Part shown: piece by piece, positions 33,475 through 41,706 of the stretch
Layout of the letters: the number at the start of each line of letters is the position of its first letter
Numbering within the stretch: the stretch's first letter is position 1
Source: Methanomassiliicoccaceae archaeon
GTDB taxonomy: Archaea; Thermoplasmatota; Thermoplasmata; Methanomassiliicoccales; Methanomethylophilaceae
Reading direction: 5' to 3'
Length of the DNA stretch: 45,575 bases
Assembly: GCA_016281925.1 (NCBI GenBank)
Contig: JAEEJP010000073.1
Span: forward strand, 1 to 45,575
Position numbers and translations under genes: made by a program
Notes under the pieces: generated by a model
What the model was told of the DNA's origin: nothing
Database searches by the model: none
The model's input: only the letters and a program-made list of their open reading frames with translations

Positions 33475-34736
33475 GGACGCTTCCTGACGGGTTCAACGGC
33501 GCCGTCATGGCCGTGGAAAGCATAGACGATGCCGTCGCGTTCCTCCACGGCCCGGGAGGGTGCAGGGTGAGGCATATGGTACATTCCAGCGCCGTCTACC
33601 CCAGAATGACGCCGGGTTCGGACGAGGACTGGTTCGGCCCCTACTACTACGGTTATCCCCGGGTACCGGCCTCGTATCTCGATGAATACGATTTCATCAA
33701 CGGAGCTTTCTACAAGCTGGACGAGGCTCTGCCCATAATCGCGGACAAGAAGCCGTCGCTCATAGTCGTGATAAATTCTCCCGGCGCAGCTCTGATCGGG
33801 GACAACATAGAGAAAGCGATCAGGGACAACGGCCTGGAGGATCTGGCGATATACATGGACGAGTCCCTGGTCTCTATGCCGGTCACCGAGTGCTACGGCC
33901 ATATGATGAGGGCCATAATGGAGCATCTGGCTCCCAAAAGGGACAAGGTCCGTCCGGGGACTCTGAACATATTGGGGCTGTCCCTGCTGGACAAAGACTG
34001 GGCGGCCGCCAGAGACGAGCTGTGCGGATATGCCCGGGACATAGGCCTCGAGGTCATATCCACGCCGGGCGCCGGCGCTTCCGTCTCCGACCTGAAGGCT
34101 TCCGCGGAGGCGGAATTCAATATGGTGGTATGCCCCGAGATGTGCGCCGGCCTCACGGATTATTATGAATCCTTGGGGATTCCCACCGTCCGCTCGCCGG
34201 CCGGGGCGCCTGTCGGATTCTCCGCTCTGAGGAAGTGGATAGAGACTATGGCCTCCGCATCCGGGAAGGATCCTTCCGCCGCGCTGGGAAGAGTCGGCAA
34301 AGCCGAGAGGGCGGTATTCGACAAGCTGTCCGGTATGAGATACATGCCGCTGAGGATCAGGGCGCTTTCGTTCTCCGTCGCGGGCACGGCGTCCGTCGTC
34401 AGGCCCATGGCCGAATGGCTCTACGGGTATCTCGGCATGATTCCCATAGCGGCTGCGGTCGATCCCGGCGCGGATGAGAAGGAGACGGCGGCTCTGAAGG
34501 AGTTCCTGGGCTCCCACGACATGTCCGAGGCTTTCGGTGAGGAGCCGGCGGAAGGCAGCGACGTCGTCCTATGCGAAGGCGTCACCGCGAACATAATGGC
34601 CGCCGGAGGATGCGTCGGCATTCCGATAGGGTATTCCGGCAGCGGCCTGGACGACATGATCCCCCGCCCGATCTACGGCATCCAAGGGGCCAGGTACATA
34701 CTCGACGAGCTGGTCCACGGCGTCAGAGGCTCGTGA
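33471..34736 (+). CDS. Nitrogenase-like component, NifK/BchB-type subunit
   Basis: 421 residues. The N-terminus reads GFNGAVMAVESIDDAVAFLHGPGGC; Cys31 takes the place of Asp36 of BchB, the one non-Cys ligand of the DPOR cluster, while the other two NifK Cys are gone (Ala for the first, Ser in INSPGAALIGDN for the third). D plus K therefore offer three plus one ligands, as in dark protochlorophyllide reductase. Later segments VVCPEMCAGLTDYYESLGIP and LRALSFSVAGTASVV-like strands follow the three-Rossmann-domain plan. It is co-translated with the D-like gene. Methanogen CfbD is a single-gene homodimer, so a separate D and K pair marks a different enzyme. Confidence 0.84.
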   Translation: MRTLPDGFNGAVMAVESIDDAVAFLHGPGGCRVRHMVHSSAVYPRMTPGSDEDWFGPYYYGYPRVPASYLDEYDFINGAFYKLDEALPIIADKKPSLIVVINSPGAALIGDNIEKAIRDNGLEDLAIYMDESLVSMPVTECYGHMMRAIMEHLAPKRDKVRPGTLNILGLSLLDKDWAAARDELCGYARDIGLEVISTPGAGASVSDLKASAEAEFNMVVCPEMCAGLTDYYESLGIPTVRSPAGAPVGFSALRKWIETMASASGKDPSAALGRVGKAERAVFDKLSGMRYMPLRIRALSFSVAGTASVVRPMAEWLYGYLGMIPIAAAVDPGADEKETAALKEFLGSHDMSEAFGEEPAEGSDVVLCEGVTANIMAAGGCVGIPIGYSGSGLDDMIPRPIYGIQGARYILDELVHGVRGS

Positions 34737-34757
34737 CCGCCCGTCCGAGGGAATGAT

Positions 34758-34779
34758 GCCGGGGGGTTTCCCCTCCGGC
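34758..34779. terminator. Hairpin between converging K-like gene and ABC permease
   Basis: GCCGGGGGG (34758-34766) pairs with CCCCTCCGGC (34770-34779) around TTT with one G-T pair. It serves both converging transcripts. Confidence 0.55.
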
Positions 34780-35535
34780 TCAGATTTTCTTGGTTTTGAG
34801 AAGATACACGTCTATGGCGAAGAAGGCCGCGGCGAAGGCTATCAGAACCGCGAGGGATATCCACGGGAAATCGATGTAATCCGGGAGCGCCGCGCCTCTG
34901 ATGATTTCGCTGGCATGGGTCAGCGGCAGGCAGTAAAGTATGGCCTGGAACACGGGGTTCAGAGAGCTGACCGAGAAGAAAGTGCCGCACAGGAAGGTCA
35001 TGGGAAGGATGATCAGGCTGTTCAGGGTTGCCATGGTCTGGTGGGATTTCGCCAGCAGGGCCACCGCCACCCCCAGCAGCGAGAACGTCATGCACGAGAC
35101 GATTATGCATATTATGATCAGCGGCGACAGCACAAGCTCCGGAGCCAGGAACAGGCCCAGCGCGTACAGAAGGAAGCAGCTCAGAAGGCCTCTCATAAGG
35201 CCGAGGACACATTTCCCGAGGACGATGGACGACAGGCTGAGCGGGCACATCATCATCTCGTCGAAGCTCTTGTAATACAGCCTCTGGACGTTCATCCTCG
35301 TGGCGCTGGCCGAGAACGAGGACGACAGGGAGGACAGCGCGGCGATACCGGGTATGACGAACGCCACATACGAGACTCCTATGTCGGTTTCTCCGGTCCT
35401 GAGCCCGTACCCGAAAGCGATCAGGTACAGAAGCGGGCTCATGATGCTCATGACCAGGATGTTCAGGAAATTGTGCTTGAAGAACATCAGGTCTCCCCAA
35501 GCGACGTGGAAGGTGTCGACCAGAAGGTTGCTCAT
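34780..35535 (-). CDS. ABC-2 permease (DrrB type), exporter 1
   Basis: 251 residues, six membrane helices. The start is GDLMFFKHNFLNILVMSIMSPLLYLIAFGYGL, with FVIPGIAALSSLSSSF and the family segment MTFLCGTFFSVSSLNP plus LPLTHASEIIRG near 205, the ABC-2 signature region of drug, lipid or polysaccharide exporters. It ends KTKKI at a normal TGA. Its close relative on the other side of the regulator ends at the same place but with CGA, which calibrates that call. Co-translated with the ATPase (ATGA overlap). Confidence 0.92.
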   Translation of the reverse strand: MSNLLVDTFHVAWGDLMFFKHNFLNILVMSIMSPLLYLIAFGYGLRTGETDIGVSYVAFVIPGIAALSSLSSSFSASATRMNVQRLYYKSFDEMMMCPLSLSSIVLGKCVLGLMRGLLSCFLLYALGLFLAPELVLSPLIIICIIVSCMTFSLLGVAVALLAKSHQTMATLNSLIILPMTFLCGTFFSVSSLNPVFQAILYCLPLTHASEIIRGAALPDYIDFPWISLAVLIAFAAAFFAIDVYLLKTKKI

Positions 35536-36389
35536 GTCTGCGCCCCCACGCTCTTCCCGGTGAGCTCTACGAACACATCCTCCAGGTTCGTCTTCCTGAT
35601 GGAGACGTTCCCTTCTTTGGTGGATGCGAAAGCGTTGGCCTCATCCCTGTCTTTGAAGTATCTGTATTGAGTCTTTCCTTCCTCCGCGAATTCCACTGCG
35701 ATGGAGCCCACTTTGTCGCAGAGGACGCGGGGCTCGTCCAGGGCTATTATCTTCCCTTTGTCGATGATCCCCACCCTGTCGCACAGGGATTCGGCCTCCT
35801 CGATGTAATGGGTGGTAAGGATGATGGTGGTCCCTTCGGCGTGCAGCTTCCTGATGATGTCCCACAGAAGGCGGCGCGCGTTGATGTCCAGGCCGGACGT
35901 CGGCTCGTCCAGGAACAGGACTTCGGGGTTGTGGAGCATGGCGCAGACGATGGCCGCCCTTTTCTTCCATCCTCCGGAGAGCGAATCCACGGGTTTGTCC
36001 AGGTATTCGCCGAGGCTGAAGAAATCGGAAAGCTCGGCGATCTTCTCCTCGCGCTCTTTCTTTCTTATGTCATGGTACATCGCGTGTGAGATCATATTCT
36101 CGCGGATGGTCAGATCCTTGTCCAGCGAGACCTGCTGCTGTATGACTCCCATGCAGCTCTTGGCGGCCGAAGGCTCCTTCTTCACGTCGTGCCCTCCCAC
36201 CAGGATCGTGCCTTCATCGAATCCGGTCAGGGTCGCTACGCACCTCAGCGTCGTCGTCTTCCCGGCTCCGTTGGGGCCGAGGAATCCGAAAAGCTCTCCT
36301 TTGCGGATGCTGAGATCGAGGCCGTTCACCGCGGTTTTGTCTCCGAACCGTTTGACCAGGCCTTTAATGACGATTATATCGTCCATCAT
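35532..36389 (-). CDS. ABC exporter ATPase (DrrA type), exporter 1
   Basis: 285 residues from the first of two consecutive ATGs. Walker A GPNGAGKTT near residue 38, Q-loop VIQQQVSLDKDLT, signature LSGGWKKRAAI, Walker B VLFLDEPTSGLD and H-loop TTHYIEEAE. The C-terminal tail NLEDVFVELTGKSV is typical of daunorubicin-type (DrrA) ATPases. It pairs with the permease downstream. The 232-base region upstream is shared with the divergent AbrB-like gene and contains TATA-like bases near 36480-36494 and the ATTACA array. The substrate is unknown. Confidence 0.93.
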   Translation of the reverse strand: MMDDIIVIKGLVKRFGDKTAVNGLDLSIRKGELFGFLGPNGAGKTTTLRCVATLTGFDEGTILVGGHDVKKEPSAAKSCMGVIQQQVSLDKDLTIRENMISHAMYHDIRKKEREEKIAELSDFFSLGEYLDKPVDSLSGGWKKRAAIVCAMLHNPEVLFLDEPTSGLDINARRLLWDIIRKLHAEGTTIILTTHYIEEAESLCDRVGIIDKGKIIALDEPRVLCDKVGSIAVEFAEEGKTQYRYFKDRDEANAFASTKEGNVSIRKTNLEDVFVELTGKSVGAQT

Positions 36390-36531
36390 ATCACTCGGAA
36401 CAGTCTTTTCTGACGCATCGGATGTCCAGTGGCATTGGAAACCAGTCTCTCGCGTCACTTTTGTGCAGAACGCTTTGTCATATGTATATATATGCGTACT
36501 GCAGAATCGGCGATTTAATAATATAACACTA

Positions 36532-36576
36532 ATTACAGTTATTACATTTATTACAACAGTATGATATTATATTACA
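36532..36576. repeat. ATTACA direct repeats, 9-base period
   Basis: ATTACA occurs at 36532, 36541 and 36550, exactly nine bases apart, and again at 36571. The array lies in the divergent region between exporter 1 and the AbrB-like gene and overlaps the regulator's TATA region, so it is a good candidate operator. Confidence 0.6.
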
Positions 36577-36621
36577 AATGCGTGGCATAATCCGAAGGGA
36601 AAAACTCTTCAGAGGGATAGA

Positions 36622-36780
36622 ATGAACAGCACAGTGGTCGCCGACAAGCAGATCAAAATGAACGGGAACAGCCTTTCCATCCACATTACAAACGAAGCCA
36701 AGCTGCTCGGCCTCGGATACAACGATGTGGTGAGGATCACGCTGGAGCGCATAGATTCTGAAAAGAGTATAAGATATTGA
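36622..36780 (+). CDS. AbrB/SpoVT-like small DNA-binding regulator
   Basis: 52 residues, ending at TGA. The chain from MNGNSLSIHITNEAKLLGLGYNDVVRITLERI follows the swapped-hairpin AbrB/MazE pattern: a GNS turn, a strand, then LGLGYNDVV and a final strand. Such proteins dimerise and bind DNA as transition-state regulators or antitoxins. No toxin gene is adjacent. It starts after AGAGGG and lies between two divergent exporter operons, 42 bases before exporter 2. Its likely job is to control one or both of them through the ATTACA array. It is easily missed because of its size. Confidence 0.78.
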   Translation: MNSTVVADKQIKMNGNSLSIHITNEAKLLGLGYNDVVRITLERIDSEKSIRY

Positions 36781-36792
36781 ACAACGTGTCTG

Positions 36793-36799
36793 TTATATA
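36793..36799 (+). promoter_or_regulatory. TATA box of exporter 2, leaderless
   Basis: TTATATA is centred exactly 27 bases before the ATG at 36823. It lies just after the stop of the AbrB-like gene. Confidence 0.75.
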
Positions 36800-36822
36800 C
36801 GATTTACCGATATCTTTCAGGC

Positions 36823-37740
36823 ATGGCGTCAGGATCGTCGAAGGAGGCTCCCATAAAAGGAGACTCTATCGGCGATCCGCCTTTGCGCGGCCATGGCCCG
36901 ATCGTCTCGGTGGAGGGCCTGACGATACGCTTCGGAAGCTTCACCGCCGTCGACGGGCTGACTTTCAGCATAAACCGCGGCGAGATATTCGGTTTCCTCG
37001 GGCCAAACGGAGCCGGGAAGACGACTACGATCCGCGCCATAACCACCATCCAGAAGCCTACTTCCGGAAAGGTGACGATCGACGGGCACGATTCGGCCGC
37101 GGACTATCTGGAGGCCAGGAAATGCATCGGGATAGCCCAGCAGCATATCAGCCTCGACAAGGATCTCACCGTGAGGCAGAACATAAAGTACCACGCGCTT
37201 CTCCATAAGATACCCAAAGACGTCATGGAAGCCCGGGTCAGCGAGCTGTCTGACGTCCTCGGCCTCGGCGAGCATATGGACAAGATGATCGCCGATCTTT
37301 CCGGGGGATGGAAGCGGAAGGCGGCCATAGTATGCTCGGTCCTGCATGAGCCGTCCATTTTGTTCCTGGACGAGCCCACCGCCGGCCTCGACACCCAGTC
37401 CCGCCATCTCCTTTGGGAGCTGGTGCGGACGCTCAACTCCAGGGGCACCACGATCTTCCTCACCACGCATTACATAGAGGAGGCGGAATCCCTGTGCGAC
37501 AGGGTGGCCATCATAGACAAAGGGAAGATGTCTGCGATCGGCACCGTCGACGAGCTCAAGAGCATGGTCGGAAGCACCACGGTGGAGGTGACCTCGGGGA
37601 ACAGGGTGGAAACCCACCATTTCGCGTCCATGGAAGAGGCCAGGGCTTTCGCCGACGGCATAAAGGATTCCTACATCAACATAAGGATGACGACGCTGGA
37701 GGACGTTTTCCTTGCCGTTTCCGGGGGGAGCCTCAGATGA
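36823..37740 (+). CDS. ABC exporter ATPase (DrrA type), exporter 2
   Basis: 305 residues, clearly paralogous to the exporter 1 ATPase (same LSGGWKRKAAI signature, same TTHYIEEAESLCDRV). A 25-residue hydrophilic N-terminal extension precedes the fold. Walker A GPNGAGKTT near 64, Walker B ILFLDEPTAGLDTQ near 185, and the tail TLEDVFLAVSGGSL. It has its own leaderless promoter and is co-translated with the permease by ATGA overlap. Duplication with opposite orientation around one regulator suggests related substrates or alternative conditions. Confidence 0.94.
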   Translation: MASGSSKEAPIKGDSIGDPPLRGHGPIVSVEGLTIRFGSFTAVDGLTFSINRGEIFGFLGPNGAGKTTTIRAITTIQKPTSGKVTIDGHDSAADYLEARKCIGIAQQHISLDKDLTVRQNIKYHALLHKIPKDVMEARVSELSDVLGLGEHMDKMIADLSGGWKRKAAIVCSVLHEPSILFLDEPTAGLDTQSRHLLWELVRTLNSRGTTIFLTTHYIEEAESLCDRVAIIDKGKMSAIGTVDELKSMVGSTTVEVTSGNRVETHHFASMEEARAFADGIKDSYINIRMTTLEDVFLAVSGGSLR

Positions 37741-38489
37741 TGCTCTGGGATGTGATCGACGAATCGTACCGCGTCGCCTGGGGGGACCTCTGCTACATCA
37801 AAGGCAACCTTCCGGAGACGGTGCTGACCGGGCTGGTCGGCCCTCTGCTGTATCTTCTAGCCTTCGGATACGGGATAGGGGGGAGCATGGGCGGAGGGCA
37901 GGACTACATAGTGTTCATAGTGCCGGGGATCATCGCGCTCACGACCCTGTCCTCGACGTTCAGCACGGTGTCGATGAAGATCCTGGTCCAGAGGCTGTTT
38001 TACATGAGCTTCGACGAGATGCTCCTGTGCCCGATACACATCGCGTCGGTGGTCATCGGCAAGACTGTCTCCGGGGTGATACGCGCTCTGATCAGCTGCA
38101 CGATAATAATGCTGGTGGGCCATCTCATCGCCCCTGACGTATCCATCTCGGTCTGGGCATTCCTGCTGGTGATATGGGCGTCCTTCATGTTCTCTCTGCT
38201 GGGGCTCCTCGCGGGGATGGCGGTGGAGAAGACCAACACGCTGTCGCTCATTTCGAGCATGGCCATAGTGCCCATGACGTTCCTCTGCGGGACGCTGTTC
38301 AACGTCTCCGCTCTTCCGGCCTGGGCTGCGGCCGTAATTTACGCGCTTCCTCTGACCCATGTCAGCCAGCTGTCGAGGGCCATAATGCTGGATTCGCCGG
38401 TCCCTCTGGACTCGATCGCGATGATGGCCGCATACACCGCCGGTTTCTTCGCCATATGCTGGCTGATGATAAAGACGAACAGATGCCGA
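37737..38489 (+). CDS. ABC-2 permease (DrrB type), exporter 2, ends at CGA
   Basis: 250 residues to CGA at 38487-38489, one residue from the length of its paralogue at 34780, which ends at an ordinary TGA. It has the same six-helix plan, with FIVPGIIALTTLSSTF, MTFLCGTLFNVSALPAW and LPLTHVSQLSRA. The end reads WLMIKTNRC then CGA. If CGA is Arg, the frame goes on 192 codons antisense through the HAD gene with low-complexity His/Arg/Gly-rich sequence. The opposing HAD gene ends at the abutting codon, also CGA (CGATCG). Confidence 0.9.
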
Positions 38490-39128
38490 TCGGAATATCC
38501 TGCGGTAATCGTCCGGGCATTCCGCATAAGGGATGCCTTTTTCCTCGCAGAAATCTTTGGTGAGGCCGTATCCGTAGGCCGCCGCGACGAAACCGATCCC
38601 CATCTTCTCCGCGGAGTCCATGTCGTCAGCGCAGTCCCCGATCATCACGGCATCCCCGGCTTCCGCCCCGGCGTTGTCCAGGCATTTCTGAATGAGCTGG
38701 CATTTGGTTATGGGAACGGTCAGGCTGGTGCCGTTCACCGAGAGGAAATAGTCCCTGATGCCGAGCTTCTCCAGCGTCTTCACGGAGAATTCCTCCACCA
38801 TCATCGTCGCCACGCACATGATGTATCCTTCGGATCTGAGGTATTCCAGCGCTTCCTGGGTCCCGGGGAAGCCGCCGCACATGGAGAAGCCCTTATCGAT
38901 GTAGTTCGAAACGTAGATCCTGATCCCGTCCGCAATCTTTTCCATGGGGATGCCCAGGATCCTCATCATGTTCTCGACGAAAGGCCCTCCCAGGCCGCTC
39001 CTGTAGGATTCCTCGGATATCCCGGTTATCCCGAAGGCCTCGGCGGTCTTCCTGTAGCAGTATAGGATCCCTTCGGACGAATCCGAGAGCGTCCCGTCGA
39101 GATCGAAAATGAGCAGTTTTTTCCCCAT
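38490..39128 (-). CDS. HAD phosphatase (phosphoglycolate-phosphatase-like), ends at CGA
   Basis: 212 residues to CGA at 38492-38490. Motif I FDLDGTLSDSSEGI gives nucleophile Asp9, the helical cap follows, motif II is VATMM near residue 105, and GDCADDMDSAEKMG near 163 is the acidic motif. The end YAECPDDYRRIF is a normal finish for the Gph/PgmB-like subfamily. Read as Arg, CGA would extend the protein by 210 residues antisense through the permease gene. A phosphoglycolate- or sugar-phosphate-type substrate is likely. It is transcribed divergently from the Sel1 gene. Confidence 0.88.
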
Positions 39129-39200
39129 CGGGCATCCGATGCGCTCATCATTGAACTAAGTTGCCTCCGAATCGCAACCAATATCCGTCCCGTCCGCATA

Positions 39201-40340
39201 ATGATGCCCATGGATTTCAGCGAAGCGATGGCGAAGGCCGAAGCGGGGGACCCGGACGCGATGGCGGAAGCCGCGCGCATGCTCCGCGCAGGCGACGGGG
39301 CAGGGAAAGATCCGGAGCGCGCCGCGGAACTGTACAGAAAAGCGGCGGATATGGGCTCTGTCAAGGCGGCGGCTTCCCTCGGATATATGCTCATCGTCGG
39401 GGAAGGGGTCAGAGCCAGCGCGGAAGAGGCCGAAAAGTATCTCACCATGGCGGCCGAAGCCGGGGATTCCGTCTCGGTATGCAACCTCGGCTTCCTGTTC
39501 TCGTCGTCCGACGCCTCCCGCGCGCTCGGGTACTATCTCAAAGCGGCGGACATGGGCAGCGCCACGGCCATGAAGAGCCTCGGCGCGATGCATTCCTCGG
39601 GGCAGGGAGGGCTTCCGATAGACAGGGCGAAAGCCGCCGAATGGTATTCCAAGGCCGCCGATCTCGGCGACACAGATTCGATCTGCGTCCTCGCGTCGAT
39701 GTACCGCGTAGGGGACGGCGTAAAACAGGACAAGAAGAAAGCGGCGGAGCTGTACAGGAAAGCCGCCGATATGGGAGAGCCGGATGCGCAATACGATCTG
39801 GCTTTCATGCTGGATTCCGGCGAAGGGATCCCGGAGGACCACGCCGAGGCGGAGAAGTATTTCCGCATGTCCGCGGACCAGGGGGATTCCGACGCATGCC
39901 TGTGCATGGGCGGGATCCTTTTTGAGAGGGGCGATTACAGGGCGGCCGAGGATTATTTCCTGGCGGCGGCCATGAAAGGCGACGTCAAAGCGGAATACAA
40001 TCTGGGGCTGCTTTACGCGGGCGAGTATTTCGGGTCGCCGGATCCCGGCAAGGCCAAGGAATGGTTCGAATCCGCCGCGGAGAAGGATTTCGCATACGCC
40101 CACACCATGCTCGGGACGATGGATCTGGAATCCGGGGACGCGAAATCGGCCGAGAAGCGCTTCAGAAAGGCGGCGATGCAGGGGGAGCCGACGGCGATGT
40201 ATAACCTGGGCGCCATGGGGCTCTCTGGCCAGGCTCCCATAGACATGAAGGAGTCGTCGGAATGGCTGGCGAAAGCCGCCCAGGCGGGATACGAGCCGGC
40301 TTACGAGCTTCTCATGAGGCTGAACGCTCAGGCCCGGTAA
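39201..40340 (+). CDS. Sel1-like repeat protein
   Basis: 379 residues made of about ten 36-residue Sel1-like repeats (consensus A-x-x-Y-x-K-A-A-D-M-G-x-x-x-A-x-x-x-L-G), beginning at residue 6 and filling the protein. Two helices per repeat form a right-handed solenoid for protein binding. There is no signal peptide, so it is probably cytosolic; an ATG three codons later could be the start. Repeat-dense genes like this vary in copy number. It ends at TAA and overlaps the converging HAD gene by 13 bases. No in-frame CGA was found. The partner is unknown. Confidence 0.93.
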   Translation: MMPMDFSEAMAKAEAGDPDAMAEAARMLRAGDGAGKDPERAAELYRKAADMGSVKAAASLGYMLIVGEGVRASAEEAEKYLTMAAEAGDSVSVCNLGFLFSSSDASRALGYYLKAADMGSATAMKSLGAMHSSGQGGLPIDRAKAAEWYSKAADLGDTDSICVLASMYRVGDGVKQDKKKAAELYRKAADMGEPDAQYDLAFMLDSGEGIPEDHAEAEKYFRMSADQGDSDACLCMGGILFERGDYRAAEDYFLAAAMKGDVKAEYNLGLLYAGEYFGSPDPGKAKEWFESAAEKDFAYAHTMLGTMDLESGDAKSAEKRFRKAAMQGEPTAMYNLGAMGLSGQAPIDMKESSEWLAKAAQAGYEPAYELLMRLNAQAR

Positions 40341-40963
40341 TCCAGAAGCTCTTCCAGGGAGCTTATCTCCCAGTCGCTGGGGATGCCGTCGGGGCAGAGC
40401 CCGTTGCGCCTGTTGATTATGACGGAGTCAATGCCGGCGCGCTTCGCCGCCACGGGGTCGTGGGGGCCGTCCCCGACGTATACCGCATCCTTCTTGTCCG
40501 CATCGAAATCCGACATAGCAAGAAGGATCGGGTCCGGGCGGGGTTTGTGGCGTTTTGTATCCTCATAGCCGACTATGGCTTCGGGCAGGTCCCCGAGGCC
40601 GTATTTCTCCATCAGGTTCACAATTTTGTATCTGTATTTGCCGGAGGCTATGGCTATGTGCTTCCCGCGTGCTTTCAGCTCCCTCAGAACCTTGGCCGTC
40701 TCGGGGAAAGGCTCCGCGGCCAGATAAGCTTTCGAACGGACTTTCTGCCTGTATTTGGTGCAGAACGCCTTGCGTTTGGATTCGTCTCCGACTATCCTGT
40801 CGAATATCTGCTCCATGGTGAGCCCTGCGACCTCCGGGAACCTGGAACGGTCGAATTCCATTCCGGCCGCCTTCATGGCGCTGTCCAGGATTATCATGAG
40901 GCTGGCGCTGGTGTCGAACAGGGTGTTGTCGAAGTCGAAGACATACAGCGAGTATTCTTTCAT
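40328..40963 (-). CDS. HAD phosphatase, third gene of the UbiA operon
   Basis: 211 residues. Motif I VFDFDNTLFDTS (Asp9, Asp11), cap helices, motif II IAIASGKYRYK near 105 and VGDGPHDPVAAKRAG near 160. Asn in place of Gly in DFDNT is common in this superfamily. It is co-translated with the methyltransferase (ATGA overlap) and lies last in a three-gene operon with a prenyltransferase. A role removing phosphate from an isoprenoid or head-group precursor would fit the context but is inference. It ends at a normal TGA. Confidence 0.87.
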   Translation of the reverse strand: MKEYSLYVFDFDNTLFDTSASLMIILDSAMKAAGMEFDRSRFPEVAGLTMEQIFDRIVGDESKRKAFCTKYRQKVRSKAYLAAEPFPETAKVLRELKARGKHIAIASGKYRYKIVNLMEKYGLGDLPEAIVGYEDTKRHKPRPDPILLAMSDFDADKKDAVYVGDGPHDPVAAKRAGIDSVIINRRNGLCPDGIPSDWEISSLEELLDYRA

Positions 40964-41706
40964 TTGGACGCCACGTAGATGTTGACGGCCCCGAAAGACT
41001 TGACGTGGTATCTCGCGTTCTCGAAGCCCGCTTCCCTGAAGATCCTCACCATGTCCTCGCCGTAGGGGAAGCCCTCGATCGAGGAAGTGAGCCAATCGTA
41101 CGCGGGCTGCCTTCCGTCGATGGCCTCTCCCTTGTCGTATTTGCGGCCGTATTTCTTGATCCGCTTCATGTAGATGTTGTAGAAATAGCGGACGATCCTG
41201 TTCTTCGGCTTCGAGAGCTCGGCGACCACGACTTTCCCGCCCGGAGCCAGCACCCGATGCATCTCGGAGACGGCTTTCAGTATGTCCGTGACGTTCCTGA
41301 GCATGTATCCGGACGTGACCAGATCGAACGTGCCGTCCTCGAAATCCAGGTCCAAGGCATCTCCGACGCGCCAGTCTATCTTCACGGGAAGGTCCAGATC
41401 TTTCTCTTTCTTCTCGGCGAGCTCCAGCATCCTCGGGGTAATATCCACGCCAATGACGGTGGATCCCGGCCCCGCTTTCCTGGCCACGTGGAATGCTATC
41501 TCGCCGGTTCCGGTGCCGACATCCAGGCACTTTTTTCCGGATATGTCCCCGGCTTTCTTCATCATGAATCTGTGCCAGCCCTGGACCATGCCCATGGACA
41601 TTATGTCGTTCATTTCGTCGTAGTAGTCGGCGATCTCGGTGAAGACGTCCTTGACGTATTCCTCTTTGCCTTCGAACTGGTTCCCTTTCTTGAGTTCTTC
41701 CGCCAT
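40960..41706 (-). CDS. UbiE/MenG-like SAM methyltransferase
   Basis: 248 residues with the UbiE pattern: VKDVFTEIADYYDEMNDIMSMGM near residue 18, the SAM loop LDVGTGTGEIAFHVA near 62, VGVD-like VIGVDITPRML, GDALDLDFEDGTFDLVTSGYMLRNV (motif II) and GGKVVVAELSKPKN. The C-terminal AYDWLTSSIEGFP is a quinone-methyltransferase mark. It should C-methylate a prenylated aromatic ring. The start is fused to the UbiA stop (TGATG), an intact example of the junction that reads CGATG elsewhere in the window. Confidence 0.92.
   Translation of the reverse strand: MAEELKKGNQFEGKEEYVKDVFTEIADYYDEMNDIMSMGMVQGWHRFMMKKAGDISGKKCLDVGTGTGEIAFHVARKAGPGSTVIGVDITPRMLELAEKKEKDLDLPVKIDWRVGDALDLDFEDGTFDLVTSGYMLRNVTDILKAVSEMHRVLAPGGKVVVAELSKPKNRIVRYFYNIYMKRIKKYGRKYDKGEAIDGRQPAYDWLTSSIEGFPYGEDMVRIFREAGFENARYHVKSFGAVNIYVASK

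Noticed and set aside
38470-38510. Assembly deletion of an intergenic region that removed both stops
   Set aside because: Possible for one site, but it cannot explain the same codon CGA at ten other gene ends in different arrangements.
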